Assembly: GCA_947498845.1 (NCBI GenBank)
Contig: CANMLX010000014.1
Location: forward strand, 1-64,000
Direction: 5' to 3'
DNA length: 64,000 nucleotides
Origin: an uncultured Flavobacteriaceae bacterium
Lineage (GTDB): Bacteria; Bacteroidota; Bacteroidia; Flavobacteriales; Flavobacteriaceae
Below are positions 46,532-55,751 of this stretch, piece by piece (within the stretch, counting starts at the first letter, position 1; every line of letters begins with the position of its first letter). Both the position numbers and the translations under genes were made by a program. The notes beneath the pieces were generated by a model, which had not been told where the DNA came from, searched no databases, and worked only from the letters and a program-made list of their open reading frames with translations.

Positions 46532-46559
46532 AAAACCTGAGGTTATTACCTCAGGTTTT
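46532..46559 (-). terminator. Rho-independent terminator after the SusCD lipoprotein gene
   Basis: A perfect 12-bp stem AAAACCTGAGGT/ACCTCAGGTTTT has a TATT loop and a T tract on the minus strand. It lies 21 bp after the lipoprotein stop and only 45 bp before the haloperoxidase-like start, so it would end or attenuate the SusCD transcript before that gene. Confidence 0.92.
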
Positions 46560-46579
46560 ATATAAAAAAATTAGATTAC

Positions 46580-48172
46580 TTATGGTCTTTCATCTACATA
46601 TAATATTCTTATATCATCAAAGTAAATAATCCCAGCGCGATTATATCTCATGAAAAATTCATAATCATCAGCATCGGATGGGGCATTCCAAGTAGCATCA
46701 TTTCTAAAAGTTACCCATTCTCCAGACGGAGAATTACCACTAGTACCAATATTTGTCCAAAATTGATTTCTAGTCTCTCCAGCTTGATTTATCCAAGGAC
46801 CAAACATAGCATAATCACCAGTTTCTTTGTAAAATTTGAATTCTAATTGAACTGCTGTATCCGATCTTAAACTAAATTGATCTACTACATTTTCAAACGC
46901 AGACCAAGCACCATCAGCTGTTCCTTCAAGTCTTATACTATAAGTACCACTTGCAGCTTGTTCTGAAGAAATCGCCATACTTGTAGTTGGCAAATTAGAA
47001 GCATGTGGTGTCCAGTTTAAATGGGTGGAAGGATCTTCAAAGTCATATACAACTGCTTCATGCTGAAACATACTAACCGTTTCACTAAACAGTTCTGGAC
47101 TTCTAGTATCTGTAGATTGTAGTGTTCCATTACCATTATAAGCGATTATAATTTCATCACTTCTGTAAATTGTTTCATTAAATTGTAAATCTAATATAGT
47201 TGCATCATCTGGATTTATAGACAATATAAAGTTTGTATTTTCCACACCGTTTAAAGTCACTGTAAAAAATTGCTCTTGATCTATAAATGGAGCAAACTCC
47301 CCATTAAATGGTATCTTTATTAATTGATCTTCTAGCTCTGTAATTGTCCCAAATAATTGGAAAGGTTGACTTGAAGGTATAACGCGAATAGGTACAGGTA
47401 TTTCATAAGTCTCCCAATCTGTTGGGATATTATTTCCACTTCTTCTAAAAGTAACTTTATTTTCAGGAAAAATACCTAACTTTTTAAGAACAATAGACGG
47501 GTTTTGTTCTGTACTTGAAGATCCTGCTACGTTCCATGTCCAATCATCAGGTCGCCCTATTTCAGTTTCGTCAAAAAACTCTAGAGAATCTCCAGCTTCA
47601 ACAAAAATGGTATCTGTTGCGCTTTCATGGTTTTTCACCTCACCTTTTTGCTCTATTCTTATTTTTGGTACAATGGTATCATAAACGTCTACAACAAATT
47701 CCTTCTCAAGCACCCACTGTCCTGGTGCGATTGAATCTGCTTCAATAGTAAGATCGTCTGGTCCTCTAAACGTTACTTTCTCAGGAAATGTATTTCTTAA
47801 AGTTACTTTATTAAATCCTGATTTTCTAAATAATACTGCCGCAGTTTTATCAGCTGTTGAACCAGAACCTATAATTTTATCATCAAAGATGGAATCTTCT
47901 CGTTTGATAGGTTTTTCTAAAAAGAAGTTGCCTGATTCTATTTCCCATTTATGACTTGTAAAGTTTTGTGACAAATTGGAAAACGTGATGTAATTATCTT
48001 TATTCGCTAATAGTGTATCTGGTAAAGGGTTTACAGGATAAGCAACATACCAACCAACATCGCTAAATGTATTAGGCTGCTCATACTCATCATCCTTGTT
48101 ACAAGCTGTGAAAATTACAGCTAATATGGCGATGACCATTAATAAATTAATTCTTATATTATTTTTTTTCAT
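46580..48172 (-). CDS. SusCD-associated surface lipoprotein with PKD-like and carbohydrate-binding-like domains
   Basis: This 530-residue lipoprotein has a signal ending VIFTAC (Cys24) followed by NKDDEYEQPN, an acidic stretch that may favour surface export. Residues 40-260 hold two or three PKD-like domains (FSNLSQNFTSHKWEIESGNF; DSLEFFDETEIGRPDDWTWN). The last 150 residues form a jelly-roll-like domain of the carbohydrate-binding kind (VVYDFEDPSTHLNWTP; GTYSIRLEGTADGAWSAFEN; RNQFWTNIGTSG), ending in IIYFDDIRILYVDERP. It is the third gene of the susC-susD unit and is probably the SusE/F-like glycan-binding partner. The exact ligand is not deducible. Confidence 0.8.
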   Translation of the reverse strand: MKKNNIRINLLMVIAILAVIFTACNKDDEYEQPNTFSDVGWYVAYPVNPLPDTLLANKDNYITFSNLSQNFTSHKWEIESGNFFLEKPIKREDSIFDDKIIGSGSTADKTAAVLFRKSGFNKVTLRNTFPEKVTFRGPDDLTIEADSIAPGQWVLEKEFVVDVYDTIVPKIRIEQKGEVKNHESATDTIFVEAGDSLEFFDETEIGRPDDWTWNVAGSSSTEQNPSIVLKKLGIFPENKVTFRRSGNNIPTDWETYEIPVPIRVIPSSQPFQLFGTITELEDQLIKIPFNGEFAPFIDQEQFFTVTLNGVENTNFILSINPDDATILDLQFNETIYRSDEIIIAYNGNGTLQSTDTRSPELFSETVSMFQHEAVVYDFEDPSTHLNWTPHASNLPTTSMAISSEQAASGTYSIRLEGTADGAWSAFENVVDQFSLRSDTAVQLEFKFYKETGDYAMFGPWINQAGETRNQFWTNIGTSGNSPSGEWVTFRNDATWNAPSDADDYEFFMRYNRAGIIYFDDIRILYVDERP

Positions 48173-48213
48173 TTTTTTTGTTTTTATTAAAATAATAAAT
48201 CTGGCTTCGCCTA

Positions 48214-50085
48214 TTATTCGGTATCATAAAGTTTAGGGTTAGCAGTTTCTTCACTATTAGGTATGGGCCAATATCCATGAATATTATCAAGATAATTTGA
48301 AGCAGCTTGTTCAAACTCTGTCCATTGTGATTTAGGCTCACTTCCGTTACTTTCAGTAAGTACTATTGATCCCCATTTTGTTTCAAACTTACCCTTTTCA
48401 GAAACAAAAGGATAGTTATCAGCCCAATATTGTTTAGTTGAAAGGTCTTGAAATCTTTGTTTAGTAATTCCCCATCTACGTAAATCTAAAGTTCTAATCG
48501 CATTACCTTCTAAACAAAGTTCTAAAGGTCTTTCTATATACATTAAATGATCCATTAAAGAATTAGCATTGTATTGAACATCATCATGATCATTAATTGG
48601 GAATTCACCTGTATTACTTAAACCTAGTAACCTTAAGCCTGAACGTCTCCTTACTTTATTAACATAAATTAAAGCTTCTTCAACTCCAGAATCATCAGAA
48701 CCTCCTTTAATTAAAGATTCTGCATACATTAAATATACATCAGCCAGACGTATCACTCTCATATTAATACCAGATCTAGGAAAAGTAGGCGCTAACTCTT
48801 TTTCATTATCAATAATATCCCAATTAGTATGTTTTCTATAATATGAATGCTCTGAATTATTATAATCCCCACCTTGAGCTGAAGTAGCTAAATAATAATC
48901 TGTATCTTCATCATCTGGTATTGCTATAGAGGCAGATGCTCTCAAAGAAAACCTTCTTGGTCTTGTTTCTGTTTTTACTTCACCTACAGTTCTTTTAATT
49001 CCATCTTCATCTAATCCATTGGCATCTAAATCGTCTTCAGTATAAGTAGCTGGTGCTCCATTAGGCTCTAATACTGTAGCGATGACTGTATTTCTTGGGT
49101 CTGTCATATCTAATGCCTCTTTTCTATATTCTGCATTCAACCAAATTGATGGATATACACTTCTCCATCCACCTGCTCCAGCTGGCGCAAAAACAAAGTT
49201 TAGAGTACTAGAGTTTTGATCTTGCCCCCATACACTAATTGCTTCTTTATAGTTAATTGAATATCCTATTTCTAAAATAGATTCTTCATTAAATTCACCT
49301 TTTGTAGTAAAGTTTTCACTAATATCTGGTGCAAGTGCATATGGATGATCATCTATAATGGTTTTAAAATACCTTTCAGCCATAGCATAATCTTCTTCAT
49401 AAAGGTAACTTTTTCCTAATAAAGCTATTGCTGCTCCAGAGGTTAATCGCCCTTTTTTTCCTTGTGAGTATACTACTGGTAAATTTTCAGCACCAAATTC
49501 TAAATCTGCTCTAAAAAATTCTTGAACAGTAGAAGCAGAACTAATAGATTGATAATATTCCTCTTGATTTGCAGGTACAAAATCGAAAATAGGAACAGCA
49601 CCATTGTTAAAGCCAGAATGCAAATAGAAGTAAAATAAACCTCTAAATGTTCTTGCCTGAGCTATAACTAAATCTGCTCTTTCTTTAACTTCTCCTTTAA
49701 AATCAGGGTATAGATTCTCTGCAGCTTCTAAAACTTGATTAGCTCTAAATATGCCTTTATATAACGCAGCCCATTTATCATTTGGTGCATTAGAGGCATT
49801 AGTAAATGTCTGTAACCAATATTCATTACTTGTATTAGGGCGTCCCCATCCAGGGAAGGTCATATCGCTTCTGTTATATTCATCAGCAATTCTTAACACA
49901 CTACCATCTTTAAAAGCGTTATAAACAGAATTTAATCCTGTTTCTAGGTCATCAATGGTTAACCAAAAACTATTTTTGGATAACTCCACTGGATTAGTTT
50001 CTTCCAAAAAATCTTCAGCGCAACCAAAAACCATCAAGGAAGCTACTAGCGAATAAGCTAGCATTTTTAATGTTATCTTTTCCAT
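48214..50085 (-). CDS. susD: SusD/RagB-family nutrient-binding lipoprotein
   Basis: This outer-membrane lipoprotein forms the lid of the SusC transporter. It has 623 residues, with lipobox MVFGC (Cys22) followed by AEDFLEETNPVELSKNSFW, the standard SusD opening. TPR-like helices include TDDLETGLNSVYNAFK-like words near 45, IAQARTFRGLFYFYLHSGFN near 140 and LTSGAAIALLGKSYLYEEDY near 215. The C-terminal INMRVIRLADVYLMYAESLI and ELCLEGNAIRTLDLRRWG are family signatures. The gene lies 64 bp after susC in the same unit and 41 bp before the lipoprotein gene. The ligand is unknown. Confidence 0.95.
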   Translation of the reverse strand: MEKITLKMLAYSLVASLMVFGCAEDFLEETNPVELSKNSFWLTIDDLETGLNSVYNAFKDGSVLRIADEYNRSDMTFPGWGRPNTSNEYWLQTFTNASNAPNDKWAALYKGIFRANQVLEAAENLYPDFKGEVKERADLVIAQARTFRGLFYFYLHSGFNNGAVPIFDFVPANQEEYYQSISSASTVQEFFRADLEFGAENLPVVYSQGKKGRLTSGAAIALLGKSYLYEEDYAMAERYFKTIIDDHPYALAPDISENFTTKGEFNEESILEIGYSINYKEAISVWGQDQNSSTLNFVFAPAGAGGWRSVYPSIWLNAEYRKEALDMTDPRNTVIATVLEPNGAPATYTEDDLDANGLDEDGIKRTVGEVKTETRPRRFSLRASASIAIPDDEDTDYYLATSAQGGDYNNSEHSYYRKHTNWDIIDNEKELAPTFPRSGINMRVIRLADVYLMYAESLIKGGSDDSGVEEALIYVNKVRRRSGLRLLGLSNTGEFPINDHDDVQYNANSLMDHLMYIERPLELCLEGNAIRTLDLRRWGITKQRFQDLSTKQYWADNYPFVSEKGKFETKWGSIVLTESNGSEPKSQWTEFEQAASNYLDNIHGYWPIPNSEETANPKLYDTE

Positions 50086-50149
50086 ATCTGTTAGTATTTG
50101 TTATTATTATTATTTTTATTTTTTAACATAAGAATAAATTTTACCATGT

Positions 50150-53100
50150 TTAGAAGGCAACTTGAAAACCAAATCTAAAACTAGAACTTATTGGGTAATT
50201 CCCTCTATCTAAACCTCTGGTACTAAAACCATTATTCCCTACTTCAGGATCAAAACCTGTATAATCTGTTATTGTAATAGGGTTTTGAGCTGATAAGTAT
50301 ATTCGCATATTTGAAAAGCCATACTTTTCAATAGCAATTTTTGGTATTGTATACCCTATCGCCACATTTCTAAGTCTTACAAAAGTGGCATCTTCTAACC
50401 AAAAATCTGTATATCCTCTATGATTTAAATGATTTCCACCTCTATCTGTAGGTATAAGTGATGTAGGATTTTGTGGAGACCATTGATGTACTAGGTCTTG
50501 ATGACGTCCAGATTTATATGCAGATGCTTTACTACCATTCATTACTTCTCCTCCAAAAGCGCCGTACCATTGCATAGAGATATCAAAATTCTTATAGTCT
50601 GCTCCAAAATTTAAACCCATTTCAAATTCTGGTAAACCTCCTCCTGCAAATTGCCTATCATCTAGATTAATAATACCATCTCCAGCATCTGGAATACCAT
50701 CTCCATCTGTATCAACTGTAGGCGCGTCAACATATTTTAAATCTCCTAAATTTGCATTCCCACCAACAAGTTGATTGTATTCATCTAATTCTTCTTGTGA
50801 ATCGATAATTCCATCTGTCTTGATCAAGAAAAATGAGGCCGCAGGAAACCCTTCTGTTACAGCAGATACTAAATCTTCATTTGGAGAGCCTTGAACGACT
50901 TCAGATCCTCCTAGGAAAACTTGTTTATTACTTCCAGACATGCGCGTTACAGTGTTTTCATTCTTAGTATATGTTGCACCAACATTCCATGAAAAATCTC
51001 CTTTGTGTCTGTAGTTTACTTGCCACTCCATTCCTTTATTTTCCATATCACCTATGTTTATAACAACTGTAGAGTTTCGAACTCCAACAGTGGTAGGAGG
51101 CAATAGTAAAGGTAATAATAAATCTCTTTTATTTTCATTGTAAAAATCTGCAGAGATATTTAATTTATTTTTAAATAAACCTAATTCAAAACCAGCATTT
51201 TTAGAAATAGACGTTTCCCATTTTACTTTGTCATTAGCAAAACGCTCTTGAATTGCTCCAGCAAGTAAGGCATCAGAGTCTTCTGATCCAAATATTGCAT
51301 CACGTTCAATTACAATTGTAGGTTGATTACTAAATGGTTGAAATCCTTCATTACCTACCTCGCCATAACCAGCTCTAAGCTTAAGAGAAGAAGCTACTGA
51401 TTTTAATGGTTGCCAGAAATTTTCATCTGAGACATTCCATCCTACGGAAGCAGAAGGGAAAGTACCCCATCTAAAATCTGGACTAAATTGAGAAGATCCA
51501 TCGCGTCTTACAGCAGCACTAAGAAGGTATTTTCCTTTATAATTATATTGTAACCTAGTCATTAAACCAATAAGCTTTATAGTTCTGTTATTCCAAGGAC
51601 CACCATCATTTCCTGCATCTGATACACCTATAGCTCCACCAAGTTCCTGAACTTCGTTACTAACAAGATCTCTTCTATCTGCAAAAGTTCTTCTGGCAAA
51701 AGATTTTTCAGCAGAAAACAAACCTGTCCAGTTAAAATTATGATTTCCAAAACTCTTTTTAAAATTTAAGAAATTTTCAAATGTTTCTTTTGTTCTTCTA
51801 GTATAAATTTCTCTAACACCAGATAATTGCTGGGGAGGCGTAATTTCACCATCTAAATTTCTTTGAACAAATAATGGGTTAATTACACGTCTTGATCCGT
51901 TAGTTATATTTAATCCTAATCGCGCTGTGTAAGATAAATTATCTGTAATATTATACTTCAACGTTGTGTTAGCATCGAAACTATCTACATTGTCTCTATC
52001 TTTTTGTTGTAATCTTTGTAAATTATTTGAAATATTGATAGCGTCGTTAGCTGTAGCTGCTCCAGGGTTAACTATATTTGTTATACTTGGATCTATTAGT
52101 TGTGAGTAAGGAACGAATCTATTCGCTTGTATTAATAACTGCCATGCTTCTCTATCTCGTTGTTCAATCCTGAATCCCATACCTGTAGAGATATCCCACT
52201 TGCCTTTTCTGTATTGCGTGTTTGCACGAATGTTAAATCTATCGTATTTTGAATTAATTAACATACCATCTTGGTTAAAGAATGACGCATTTATATTATA
52301 TGCTAATCCATCTTTACCCCCAGAAATACTTAAATTGTGATTTTGAATAGGAGCACTATCGTTTTCAATTACATCTGTTAAATCGGAGTTATTGGTTAAT
52401 TGATGTACGCCTTGAGTGATTGGAGTCCATGTGTTCCCAAAATTTGTCCCATTTAATGTATTCCCTCTTAAGTGCACCGTGTAGAGAAAATCTTCTACTT
52501 CCATCAAAGGGATACCAGATGTTATAGATTGTAAACCATACCATGTATGAAAGTTCATTTTCATGACACCTTCTTTCCCTTTTTTAGTTGTAATTAAAAT
52601 TACACCATTAGAACCTCTAGTACCATAAACAGCAGTTGAAGCTGCATCTTTTAACACATCTACCGTTTCAATTTCATCTATACTTAATTTAGGATCGCCA
52701 TCAAAAGGGATACCATCTACCACATATAATGGTGTGTTTTGTCCAAAAATAGAGCCAATACCACGTATTAAAACATTCGATTCTGCTCCTGGTTGACCAC
52801 TTGATGCCGAAACATTTACCCCTGCAATTGAACCTTGCATAGCAGTACCCAAATCTGCAGTAGCATTTAAAACGAGATCTTCATTTTTCACCCTACCTAC
52901 TGCTCCTGTTATTTCCTTACGCTTTTGCGTACCATAACCGACTACCACAATTTCTTCTAATTGCGACGCATCTTCTTTTAACTCAACATTCAAAGCCGTT
53001 TGCGTGCCAACTACTATGTCCTTATCTATGTAACCAAGATAGCTAAAACGTAGAGTACTTCCTGTTTTGGTAGTGATTTTGTAACCTCCATCAAAATTAG

Positions 53101-53299
53101 TTACTGTACCTTTATTAGTACCTACTACTATTACACTGGCTCCAACCAAGGGTTCCCCTGCACTAGTAACCACACCTTCAATTGTCACATCAGATTGTGC
53201 TCGAATTGTATTAAAACTCAAAGAGCATAGAAATGTAATCATAAGAGCTCTGAGTTGCCAACTCCTTAAGAGAGTTGTATCAAATAATTTAATTCTCAT
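50150..53299 (-). CDS. susC: SusC/RagA-family TonB-dependent outer-membrane transporter
   Basis: This transporter imports oligomers through the outer membrane with SusD. From ATG 53299 it has 1049 residues; the open frame runs 32 codons further to a TTG at 53395, but that stretch contains the promoter elements and is not coding. The signal peptide ends NTIRAQS. The N-terminal carboxypeptidase-like domain (TIEGVVTSAGEPLVGASVIV), the TonB-box/plug (LEEIVVVGYGTQKRKEITGA; GIGSIFGQNTPLYVVDGIP; DAASTAVYGTRGSNGVILIT) and a 22-strand barrel ending SSFRFGFQVAF follow in order. It heads the susC-susD-lipoprotein unit. The ligand cannot be read; no glycoside hydrolase is adjacent. Confidence 0.95.
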   Translation of the reverse strand: MRIKLFDTTLLRSWQLRALMITFLCSLSFNTIRAQSDVTIEGVVTSAGEPLVGASVIVVGTNKGTVTNFDGGYKITTKTGSTLRFSYLGYIDKDIVVGTQTALNVELKEDASQLEEIVVVGYGTQKRKEITGAVGRVKNEDLVLNATADLGTAMQGSIAGVNVSASSGQPGAESNVLIRGIGSIFGQNTPLYVVDGIPFDGDPKLSIDEIETVDVLKDAASTAVYGTRGSNGVILITTKKGKEGVMKMNFHTWYGLQSITSGIPLMEVEDFLYTVHLRGNTLNGTNFGNTWTPITQGVHQLTNNSDLTDVIENDSAPIQNHNLSISGGKDGLAYNINASFFNQDGMLINSKYDRFNIRANTQYRKGKWDISTGMGFRIEQRDREAWQLLIQANRFVPYSQLIDPSITNIVNPGAATANDAINISNNLQRLQQKDRDNVDSFDANTTLKYNITDNLSYTARLGLNITNGSRRVINPLFVQRNLDGEITPPQQLSGVREIYTRRTKETFENFLNFKKSFGNHNFNWTGLFSAEKSFARRTFADRRDLVSNEVQELGGAIGVSDAGNDGGPWNNRTIKLIGLMTRLQYNYKGKYLLSAAVRRDGSSQFSPDFRWGTFPSASVGWNVSDENFWQPLKSVASSLKLRAGYGEVGNEGFQPFSNQPTIVIERDAIFGSEDSDALLAGAIQERFANDKVKWETSISKNAGFELGLFKNKLNISADFYNENKRDLLLPLLLPPTTVGVRNSTVVINIGDMENKGMEWQVNYRHKGDFSWNVGATYTKNENTVTRMSGSNKQVFLGGSEVVQGSPNEDLVSAVTEGFPAASFFLIKTDGIIDSQEELDEYNQLVGGNANLGDLKYVDAPTVDTDGDGIPDAGDGIINLDDRQFAGGGLPEFEMGLNFGADYKNFDISMQWYGAFGGEVMNGSKASAYKSGRHQDLVHQWSPQNPTSLIPTDRGGNHLNHRGYTDFWLEDATFVRLRNVAIGYTIPKIAIEKYGFSNMRIYLSAQNPITITDYTGFDPEVGNNGFSTRGLDRGNYPISSSFRFGFQVAF

Positions 53300-53345
53300 A
53301 TTTTGTTGTTTAGTTAAATATTTATCCTCCAAATTTGATAAAATG

Positions 53346-53353
53346 TAACGCAA
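53346..53353 (-). promoter_or_regulatory. Shared promoter element TTGCGTTA of susC
   Basis: The minus strand reads TATTTTGCGTTA, a near match to the -7 box (one base short of TAnnTTTG), 46 bp upstream of the susC ATG. The same TTGCGTTA occurs at 42239-42246 before the small sorted protein gene. Confidence 0.5.
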
Positions 53354-53380
53354 AATAGGGACAACAATGACTTTTTTAGA

Positions 53381-53393
53381 GAAACATATGTTC
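53381..53393. promoter_or_regulatory. Palindrome GAAACATATGTTC upstream of susC
   Basis: A near-perfect palindrome around AACATATGTT, 27 bp upstream of the TTGCGTTA element and 81 bp upstream of the ATG. Its reverse complement is found at 42275-42287. The position over the -33 region fits an operator. Confidence 0.6.
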
Positions 53394-53985
53394 AAAATCT
53401 TAATTATTTGTTAAATAATTTTGAATTCTATATTTGATTAAATGACTAATATACAGTACATTACACATGAATACATAAGAAACCACAGATAAAAAAACGA
53501 TTATTATCTTACTTTTTAAAATACAGAACACTTCAGTACAATCACGCTATAAATTAAATTCCATCATTTTTTAATATTTGAAAACAGGCTAATTACCTAA
53601 GGTGAGTTCGACGTATTAAAGATTGATAATTATAGTTTTACAAGAATTATCAAATTGATATTGTCATCCGAACGAAGAGGAATCTCACTATAATGAGATA
53701 TCTCGTCGCTCATTCTTCGCTCTGTCAATATGACAAAGTGCTGTTTTTCGGTATTATTACTATCATTTATTAGCTAAAATATAAAACTCACGTTACCTAA
53801 CTAAAAAGTGGTGTTCCCTCATTTCTGTTTTCAAGAAACACTAACACGATTTACGTTTGTTAAAAAGAAACTATCAATAAAAAATTAATATGTAACTATT
53901 GGTAAATCAAAATGATTATAACTAAATAAAGGGGCTGAATTATTTTTTACTGAAGCATCTTAAAAATAAATCGCAAGGAATTATA
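53394..53985. other. Intergenic region upstream of susC, no long gene
   Basis: No coding sequence beyond the short ORF at 53986 is seen. The palindromic repeat at 53660-53736 lies in the middle; the rest is AT-rich. Confidence 0.55.
53660..53736. repeat. GTCATCCG-type palindromic repeat
   Basis: Ends TTGTCATCCGAACGAAGAGG and a degenerate complement through GACAAA enclose ATCTCA-CTATAA-TGAGAT (6-bp perfect arms). Words such as GAACGAAGAGGAATCTCA and CATTCTTCGCTC are characteristic of intergenic repeats in flavobacteria. Confidence 0.65.
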
Positions 53986-54090
53986 ATGAAATTAAAAGAA
54001 GAACAAAATCAAATTAACCTAAAGCAACTATTTTTATTTTTAATTATTGTAGCTGTTTTAATTATAAACTTTATGTATTTAATAGTTTAG
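53986..54090 (+). CDS. Possible 34-residue single-pass membrane microprotein
   Basis: ATG 53986 opens a 34-residue frame: a charged start MKLKEEQNQINLKQ followed by an uninterrupted hydrophobic helix LFLFLIIVAVLIINFMYLIV. AAGGAA lies 9 bp upstream as a possible ribosome site. The last 12 bases overlap the convergent sigma gene. The topology is convincing for a small inner-membrane protein, but there is no homology support, and short frames like this can occur by chance. Confidence 0.35.
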   Translation: MKLKEEQNQINLKQLFLFLIIVAVLIINFMYLIV

Positions 54091-54639
54091 TTTCGTTTTG
54101 TTTTTAATAATTTCTGCTAAAAGTTTTTTCGCCCTTAATAATTTTACTTTTACATTATTTATTGGCTCATCAAGAACTTCAGATATTTCTTTGTAGCTTA
54201 ATTCTTGAAAATATCTTAGATGAATTATTTTTTGATAATGCGGCTTTAATCGTTTTATATCTCTAAGTAACTTTGCTAAATTTTGTTCGGTAATTATTTT
54301 ATCTTCTACTGATGGGGATTCGTCTAAAACTTCAAATACTTTTTCATTGTTTTTAGATATAATTTGAGATATGGAATTTTTCTCTTTCCTTAATAAATCG
54401 ATGTGTATGTTTTTTGAAATATTAATCAACCATGTCTTGAAGGTATACTTTTCATTAAAAGTTTCAATTTTGTCAAAGGCTCTAGAAAATGTTTGAATAG
54501 TAATATCCTCTGCATCATTTTCATTTTGCACACGCTTTAACTGAAAACCAAAAACACTATCCCAATACAAATCCAACAAGAAGTTAAAGGCCTTTTGGTC
54601 ATTTTTTTTTGCGCGAGAGATAGCTTCTTCTATTTCCAA
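54079..54639 (-). CDS. RNA polymerase ECF-type sigma-70 factor
   Basis: This 186-residue ECF sigma factor has region 2 at 10-80 (RAKKNDQKAFNFLLDLYWDS; AEDITIQTFSRAFDKIETF; FKTWLINISKNIHIDLLRKE) and region 4 at 120-175 (LKPHYQKIIHLRYFQELSYK; EVLDEPINNVKVKLLRAKKLL). It starts with a TTG codon; the beginning EIEEAISRAKKNDQKAFN is well conserved in type and no ATG is available. The start lies 10 bp inside the end of the upstream glycosyltransferase gene, so the two are probably co-translated. No anti-sigma gene is adjacent. Confidence 0.9.
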   Translation of the reverse strand: MEIEEAISRAKKNDQKAFNFLLDLYWDSVFGFQLKRVQNENDAEDITIQTFSRAFDKIETFNEKYTFKTWLINISKNIHIDLLRKEKNSISQIISKNNEKVFEVLDESPSVEDKIITEQNLAKLLRDIKRLKPHYQKIIHLRYFQELSYKEISEVLDEPINNVKVKLLRAKKLLAEIIKNKTKLNY

Positions 54640-55748
54640 TGTTTGGGTTTTGACATTATATTTGTTATAAATATAATTAATTGAAAAGTAATTAAGACTA
54701 TTTCTAAAAAAGGCAATAAAATTAAAATGTCTTTTTCAAGTAATTTTTTAGTTGATAAACCGTAGATAAGATACTGAATAGCAAATCTAAAAACCATTAG
54801 CCCTATTATAGGAATCAAATAGCGCTTAGAAACAACTAATAACGTAATAGATAATACCCAAAACAATACATTTGTTAGATAGAATAAAGCTAATAAAACT
54901 TTATGTATGGGTTTGTAATGCTTAGCAGTAGATATATGCCTACGCTTTTGTTGAAACCATGATCTATATTTAGTTTTTGGTATTGAAAGCGTAAAACTTT
55001 CTTTTGCTAAACAAATTGTTGTATTAGCTTTTGTTGCAGCTTCATTTACAAATAAATCATCATCTCCAGATCGAACCCCTATATGATCTACAAAACCATT
55101 TATTTCAAAAAAACGTGTTTTTGTGTAGGCCAAATTTCTACCAACCCCCATATATGGCAAACCTAATTTTGCATATGAAAAATAGGAGATTGCAGTAGTT
55201 AACGTCTCAAAACGAATAAGTTTATTTAAAAATGAATTTTTAAGTTTAACATAAGGCCCATAACCTAAAACAATTGATTTCTCTAAATTAAAACATGACA
55301 CCATTTCACTAATCCAGTATTTTGTTAATGGCTTGCAATCTGCATCAATAAACAATAAAACATCATGTTTTGATGCTTTTATACCCAATGTTAGTGCATA
55401 TTTCTTGTTACCCCAAAATGCTTCATTACTCTTAACATCTACAATTTTAATATTACTATGCCTTTCAGAAAAATACGTCATAACCTCTAAAGTATTATCT
55501 CGAGAAGCATCATTAATTAAAACAATTTGAAAATCTGGATAGCTTTGATTAATAATTGAAGGAAGAAAACTTTTTAGGTTTTCAGCTTCATTTTTTGCAC
55601 ATATAATAACAGAAACAGGAAGTTTTGAACTGCTGGGTGTTTTTTTTTCTTTAAAAAAGGCAAATCTTCCAAAAATGCCTAAATAATAAATAGCCTGAAT
55701 TAAAACAACACATGTAAAAATGTAAAATGCAGTATCAAATATAAACAT
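54630..55748 (-). CDS. Membrane-anchored family 2 glycosyltransferase
   Basis: This 372-residue protein has an N-terminal membrane helix (3-25, DTAFYIFTCVVLIQAIYYLG). A GT-A domain follows: KLPVSVIICAKNEAENLKSF, QIVLINDASRDNTLEVM, DVLLFIDADCKPLTKYWI (the DxD-type metal site) and VGVRSGDDDLFVNEAA (the catalytic ED/DD region), with a QKRRH motif (about 271) like that of processive glycosyltransferases. Two to three membrane helices close it. It probably builds an extracellular or envelope glycan. It is coupled to the downstream ECF sigma gene by a 10-bp overlap. Confidence 0.88.
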   Translation of the reverse strand: MFIFDTAFYIFTCVVLIQAIYYLGIFGRFAFFKEKKTPSSSKLPVSVIICAKNEAENLKSFLPSIINQSYPDFQIVLINDASRDNTLEVMTYFSERHSNIKIVDVKSNEAFWGNKKYALTLGIKASKHDVLLFIDADCKPLTKYWISEMVSCFNLEKSIVLGYGPYVKLKNSFLNKLIRFETLTTAISYFSYAKLGLPYMGVGRNLAYTKTRFFEINGFVDHIGVRSGDDDLFVNEAATKANTTICLAKESFTLSIPKTKYRSWFQQKRRHISTAKHYKPIHKVLLALFYLTNVLFWVLSITLLVVSKRYLIPIIGLMVFRFAIQYLIYGLSTKKLLEKDILILLPFLEIVLITFQLIIFITNIMSKPKHWK

Positions 55749-55751
55749 GCA

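Noticed and set aside
48159-48341. 60-residue minus-strand ORF between the lipoprotein and susD
   Set aside because: Overlaps the 3' end of susD in another frame, has no recognisable content and would not fit the conserved susD ending.
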